NCBI GenBank assembly: GCA_949358305.1
Contig: OX442315.1
Location: 29,910,427-29,974,426 of the forward strand
From: Strigamia acuminata
Taxonomy: Eukaryota; Arthropoda; Chilopoda; Geophilomorpha; Linotaeniidae
Length of the DNA stretch: 64,000 nt
Direction: 5' to 3'
Under the pieces are notes generated by a model, which was given only the letters and a program-made list of their open reading frames with translations, did not search any database and was not told the origin of the DNA. Shown piece after piece: positions 59,530 through 64,000 of this stretch; positions within the stretch are counted from its first letter, which is position 1, and every line of letters starts with the position of its first letter. The position numbers were made by a program, and so were the translations under genes.

Positions 59530-62500
59530 TCATCACAGGAGGAGTGCCAACATTGATTTACTATATATTCTAGAATCGTTTCAACCTCGGAATTTTCAGG
59601 AAGTTCATGACTTAACCCTCATATTCTATTTCTAAAAATTCCAACATTTGCTACTAATCATAAAAATTGTTATAATAAAATAAAACCCCACCAACAGAAA
59701 AGATTAAGTATCATGTTGCTTCTTCTCACACAGTTCATTAGCTCCACCGTATATACACATAAATTATTCTGCATTGCCAACCGATGGATTGTGGATAAAA
59801 CTGTCAACACGCAGTGCTTAGGAGCCTGGGCTACTTCCTGTTGTTAAGATTTGCTTGGCGGTGGCCGTAGCAGCAACAAAAAATACAAAATTCGACCAGT
59901 TTAAATCAATTTTATTGCTCCAAATGTGTCGTAAACCTTGAAAAAATTAAATATCCCATCAGAAAACACGACAATAGTGCGAATTAGGACGCCATTAAGC
60001 ATTTTTTGGAGAGTGCGAAGGCAGCGATTTGTTCCCCGAAGAGAATAATTGCCCGGTGCCATTTTTCAAGGTTAAAAAAATGCAATTACATCTTAGATAG
60101 GATGGAAATAATAAGCTTAACATCCATAAAACACCAGATGAACACCTCCCATCCTTCTTTTTTATCTGGGAAAACATTTTTTAAGCATTTCCTCGAATTT
60201 TATCTCAACCCTCAAGATGGCGTCGAATTCACCTCTTAAACTATTGCCCCATTCAAATAATTTTATTTTTTTCCTATGGTTTTATGGTTGTGCTCCATAT
60301 ATGCAGCATACTTTAACATACAAAGAAAATAAAAGTTTTTTTTAAAAAAAGAAAGTCAATTTTCCACTTCCGGGTTTTAACTTGAGCAATGTATTGCCTC
60401 TAGGGAAATTAATTTCCATGACAACATCAATTTATTTGATCCCCAGCTGTAAAAACTCGCTAATTACCAACACGAGGTTTATTGTGATCGTTATTTTCAT
60501 ATTTCCTAGAAACTGTTTATATATTATTGATCCGATCTGTCACCTTGACAACTATTTCACTGTTTTGTTTCCACAAAACCCCAGACAGAAGAAAATAGAT
60601 AAACATATGGCTCTGTTCCCAGGTGATAAAAATGGGGTAGAGTCAAAAGAAGGAAATTGTTTTTATTTCCTTTCCTTCCATAGTCAAGTGGTTGAGTCAG
60701 AGGACATTGACACCTTAGGCCTAACCTGGATCCAAATCTGCACCAAGAAATTTTAGCTATCTTAAGACTGTGGGTGGCGAAATGCCATCTGGAGCATTAG
60801 ATAAACTTCATAATTGCCTCTGTGAGCAATTTTACTTCAATGCCACGAACGTTAGAACTAAAAAGAGAGTCATGGCGCTACGGCGCTTCTTTTTTTCTTT
60901 CTTTATGATTTTCCATTAGGGTTCAATTACCGTAAGTAGTTGATTAAATTAAATGCATAGTTATTATACAGTTTATTCAGAATGGGAGTGTTCGATGATA
61001 ACATTACGATGGGCAGACTGAAACAATGCTATTAACCCTTTAGTGCCCGCTATTAAAGCAGTGAAATTAATGCATTTTTTAACTTGGACTTTCAAGTTAA
61101 GCTAGCTTAGCTCTCTAGTGGGTTGACTAATAGTCAACCCACTTATTTTATCTAGACAAATGTAAACAAACGTTTCGGGACTAAACAAGGCGGGAATGTT
61201 AATTTCCAATTCGAGTTAAAAGAAAGGAGGAGGAGGAAAAAAAAAGATGACGGAAGCCGGCCTCTTGACCGGAATTTTGTGCATTCAATTTTTGTATGAG
61301 AAAAAATTTTCACGTTGAAATTCGGTTCAATCACCGGCGGAAAAGAGGAATAAAAGCGATATTTTTGGCATGATTCAGGTCAAATTATTAAAAATCGACA
61401 ACGTGTGTATTAATTAAATCGTGACTTACCGCAAACCATTAACCATCCCTCGATCCGGCAAAGAAACTTTGACTCCAGTTTCCTGTACATGATCGGCTCA
61501 GATGTAATGTAAAATGCGGCTCCGCAAAAGCTTTGCTGCGTGGATGCTCATTCGGTTAGTTGTTTGGAGATAAATCCCAATCGATTCGCTAGGAATGAGT
61601 GCATCCGTGCGATTCAAACATCTGCCATCTTTCTATGACATCACGTGTGACGCGTCATTTGTGGACGCGCCGTTAGGGTTTTGTTTGGTTTTCTTAAACA
61701 GAATTCACTGGATTTGATTAAACGAATTAATTGCATTAGCCCACGGGATTGTTCGCTTATTATTTCTGAATAAATGTATGAAAATATTTATGAACTTGTT
61801 TTATTGGGATTAATCTACAAATGTGACGTCATTTGTGGTTAGCAGACGACCCAGAGGCGAGATTAATCTATATGCTGAGTAGGCAAGCCTTCATCGCTTC
61901 GGTTTATCAAGCTAAATGAAATATGTTTATTAAACATCCCATCATCAATGTTTGAAAATATTATTTTTGGCTTGTAAGATCAACGGCCCTGGTTAATGTT
62001 TTTGTTATACACAACTGTAAAATATTTGTAAATAAAATTAGTTGAAAATTAAAATGTCAGTGCTATGGTAACTAGAGTTTGTTGAAACTAGAATACATTT
62101 GTTTGCCTTTACCCTGACTGAGTCTGACTCATCATGACCTTTTGAGATGAATAAAAATGAGCATTTGAAATCGTACTTAACCTAAATCTGCAGAAATTTT
62201 TAAATGAAGCCAAGGTTAAAAAGCACAATCATTTTTGGGTTTGAGAGAGAAAAGCCGAAGTCAATGTGCGGATCTAAGCGATTTAATTAGAGAACCCCAT
62301 ACATCCTACTGAAATTATAACTACAGTTAATAAGGAATTCTTGTCCACTTAATAGGAAAATAAACGAGTTAATGCATCTAAAAGTGAGCTTCCTGTCATA
62401 TTTTACAATTAATTATTCAGTGTTAAAGAAAAAAGAAGAGAAATGTAAATATGAATACCGGTACCATTGTGTGTAATAAATCGCATGATTTTTCAATAAA

Positions 62501-62690
62501 TGTGCGTTTTCTGCAGATTTAATGTTTGCAGATGTTGATAAATTTTATTTTTATTTTAATTTCTTTTATACAAAAATTTTAGTTTAGTGGAAAATATTTT
62601 CTATTGGATTGGTTTCGAATTAAATTTAAATTTTTTCACGAACTAAAGTTTGCTTTACGTTATAAAAACTCTTAAAACGTTTATCAGAAA
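59530..62690. promoter_or_regulatory. RasGAP distal 5' flank with CRE and E-box sites
   Basis: Between the most distal RasGAP start found and the MFS gene. It contains CACGTG (61642-61647), the palindrome TGACGCGTCA (61648-61657) and a perfect CRE TGACGTCA (61824-61831). These suggest a promoter or enhancer near 61.4-61.9 kb. A plus-strand frame at 60382-60756 was not accepted as coding. Confidence 0.35.
61118..61142. repeat. Perfect 25-nt palindrome
   Basis: GTGGGTTGACTA, one A, then TAGTCAACCCAC: 12-bp arms around a single base. It is preceded by AACTTGGACTTTCAAGTT, another small inverted repeat. Confidence 0.85.
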
Positions 62691-63293
62691 CAGGGGCGGA
62701 TTAAGGGAGGGCAATGCGGCAAATATTTCAGGTCCCCCGATTCTAAAGGCCCCCTGGAACACTGTGCACGTACAATACAATTCATATACAATTTTTTTCA
62801 TATAAAAATGCATCTTTTCAAAGAGAAATTCATGTTTATTGTCTGAAAATGCATTTTTATTGTCCGAAAAATCAAAAATGCATTTTGATTGTCTGAAAAT
62901 GCATTTTTATTGTCCGAAAAATCAAAAATGCATTTTGATTGTCTGAAAATGTATTTTATTGTCTGAAAATGCTCAAAATAAAATTATTTCTCATAATGCA
63001 TTTTTTTGTCTGCAAATGCATTTTTTTTGCTTCCAACTTTTGTAAAGCTGAAGATGTTATTTCTGAATACTCATGGTAAAAACGGATTTCCTGTCTGGAG
63101 AGCCTTTCTCTCAACCATGTTTATGGCCCCCAATTGAAAAAAAAATGTTCAAACACATACTTTATTGAAACCTTTTCTTGAGTACAAACTTTTGTTTTTG
63201 AACCAAGGGGCCCCGCAGTCCCATGGGGCCCTTCTCCGTCGAGAACTGCAACAATCTAAGTTATAAATCCACTCCTGCTTCAACCCGGCCCTG
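62691..63293. mobile_element. Non-autonomous hAT-like element
   Basis: Starts CAGGGGCGGATTAAGG and ends ACCCGGCCCTG, with flanks ATCAGAAA (62683-62690) and ATCAGACG (63294-63301) forming an imperfect 8-bp target duplication as made by hAT transposases. The interior has no reading frame and contains a 50-bp tandem repeat. Confidence 0.7.
62840..62975 (+). repeat. 50-bp tandem repeat inside the hAT-like element
   Basis: Two exact 50-bp copies (62840-62889, 62890-62939) plus a partial third, built from degenerate units of TGTCTGAAAATGCATTTT and its near inverse. Confidence 0.85.
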
Positions 63294-63471
63294 ATCAGAC
63301 GATCAGTTCTTCTATAATCAATTATTGACTATTTGTTATCATTTAAAATTTTATTATACAAAAAGATTAAAATTAATTTAAAATTTAAATTCTGTATAAA
63401 AAAATGAAAAATAATTTTCATTTTAACAATGAGCAAATTTCAAAGTGTGTGTACGTGGTATTCTGGATTTT

Positions 63472-64000
63472 CTAAACTGATGTTTCTGAATTTGGTAAAT
63501 CTCCATCAACTATATCAACTCCTTTTTCAGGCGCTAAAAAAAATTAAAATTAAAAAATCATCCAGTTTAAATAAATAAATAAATATAACCCACGACTGTA
63601 ACAAGGGCTCTTTTTTGATCCTAGTGTCAAATGACCGATGGCATAAGCAACACCAAGGACACAACTGGTATATCCCAATGCTTCGAACGAACTACGGAGT
63701 CCCATAGAAGCCGCAATCGAGCCACCAACAATATTTCCGATTCCAGATCCTGTAATTAAATGATAAAATAAACGAAAATACAATAAAAGTCTCAATTAAA
63801 ATTTACCTATTTCGTAATTAATGCAGCGTAATATTGCTTGCATTGTCGCTGTCAATCCTTTTGGTGCTAAGCTATTTGCTAATGTTACCGCTGAAGCCAA
63901 TTTAAGACAACTGGTAAAAAATTTCAGTATTTCTAATGCAATCGCCCACCATGGATTCCTAAAATAAAAAAATAAAAATTTTAATTTTCAATATTTCAGG
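63472..64000 (-). CDS. MFSD6-like major facilitator, C-terminal exons
   Basis: Partial gene running off the right edge. Exon 63807-63958 encodes NPWWAIALEILKFF ... LANSLAPKGLTATMQAIL and RCINYEIG. Exon about 63600-63749 encodes GSGIGNIVGGSIAASMGLRS then a membrane helix ending AIGHLTLGSKKS. The last exon 63472-63533 ends PNSETSV and stop TAG. The pattern NPWW, LAPKGLTATMQA and GIGNIVGGSI matches the last helices of MFSD6-type transporters. The donor of the middle exon is uncertain (GTTACA after CCT fits the phase but is non-canonical). Substrate unknown. Confidence 0.7.

Noticed and set aside
60382-60756. 124-codon plus-strand frame
   Set aside because: No family resemblance and mixed composition; not different from random open frames in this window.
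62840-62975. Regular repeats resembling a CRISPR array
   Set aside because: Adjacent copies without unique spacers, inside a eukaryotic transposable element.

Overview
The window is animal nuclear DNA: AT-rich, non-coding sequence dominated by introns, with every confidently identified gene on the minus strand. Exons were rebuilt by reading the reverse complement, matching conserved protein families and testing each splice junction for donor/acceptor sequence and reading phase. Short introns, cacophony-like alternative IS4 exons in a Cav2 channel, a dyschronic/whirlin homologue and retained U12-type introns point to an invertebrate, most probably an arthropod. The species cannot be named from the sequence.

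Layout from left to right (all minus strand, so each gene's 5' end is on its right). 1-16545: the 5' two thirds of a Cav2 (N/P/Q-type, cacophony-like) voltage-gated calcium channel alpha1 gene, from the initiator Met to domain IV S2; the 3' exons lie beyond the left edge. Its introns hold a decayed Tc1/Bari-like transposon (908-2429) and a 208-bp MITE (10865-11072). 17303-19444: a complete 440-residue LIV-1-type ZIP metal transporter. 20342-28344: a complete whirlin/dyschronic-type scaffold with three PDZ domains and one harmonin-homology domain; its 4.5-kb intron encloses a candidate gene for a 47-residue single-pass membrane microprotein (22823-23573). 30106-34293: a complete PNUTS (PPP1R10) PP1-targeting subunit. 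34757-35477: an unidentified plus-strand coding-like stretch. 38199-59529: a SynGAP/DAB2IP/RASAL2-family Ras GTPase-activating protein with at least four candidate first exons spread over 15 kb and two alternative C-termini. 63472 to the right edge: the C-terminal exons of an MFSD6-like major facilitator.

The most interesting content is in gene architecture. The Cav2 gene has two pairs of equal-length, mutually exclusive exons (IS4 voltage sensor and domain II pore turret/pore helix), a candidate 18-nt microexon in the I-II linker, an AT-AC U12 intron and a 70-nt GT-AG U12 intron. The RasGAP gene has several alternative N-termini, two of them cysteine-rich, a symmetric 120-nt cassette exon, and a read-through C-terminus ending in a class I PDZ-ligand-like TDV, parallel to mammalian SynGAP isoforms. 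The Cav2, whirlin/dyschronic and SynGAP-like genes lie in tandem on one strand and all have synaptic roles in other animals; whether the linkage is meaningful is unknown. The long introns also carry an unusual nested palindromic element (47154-47912) and a non-autonomous hAT-like element (62691-63293).
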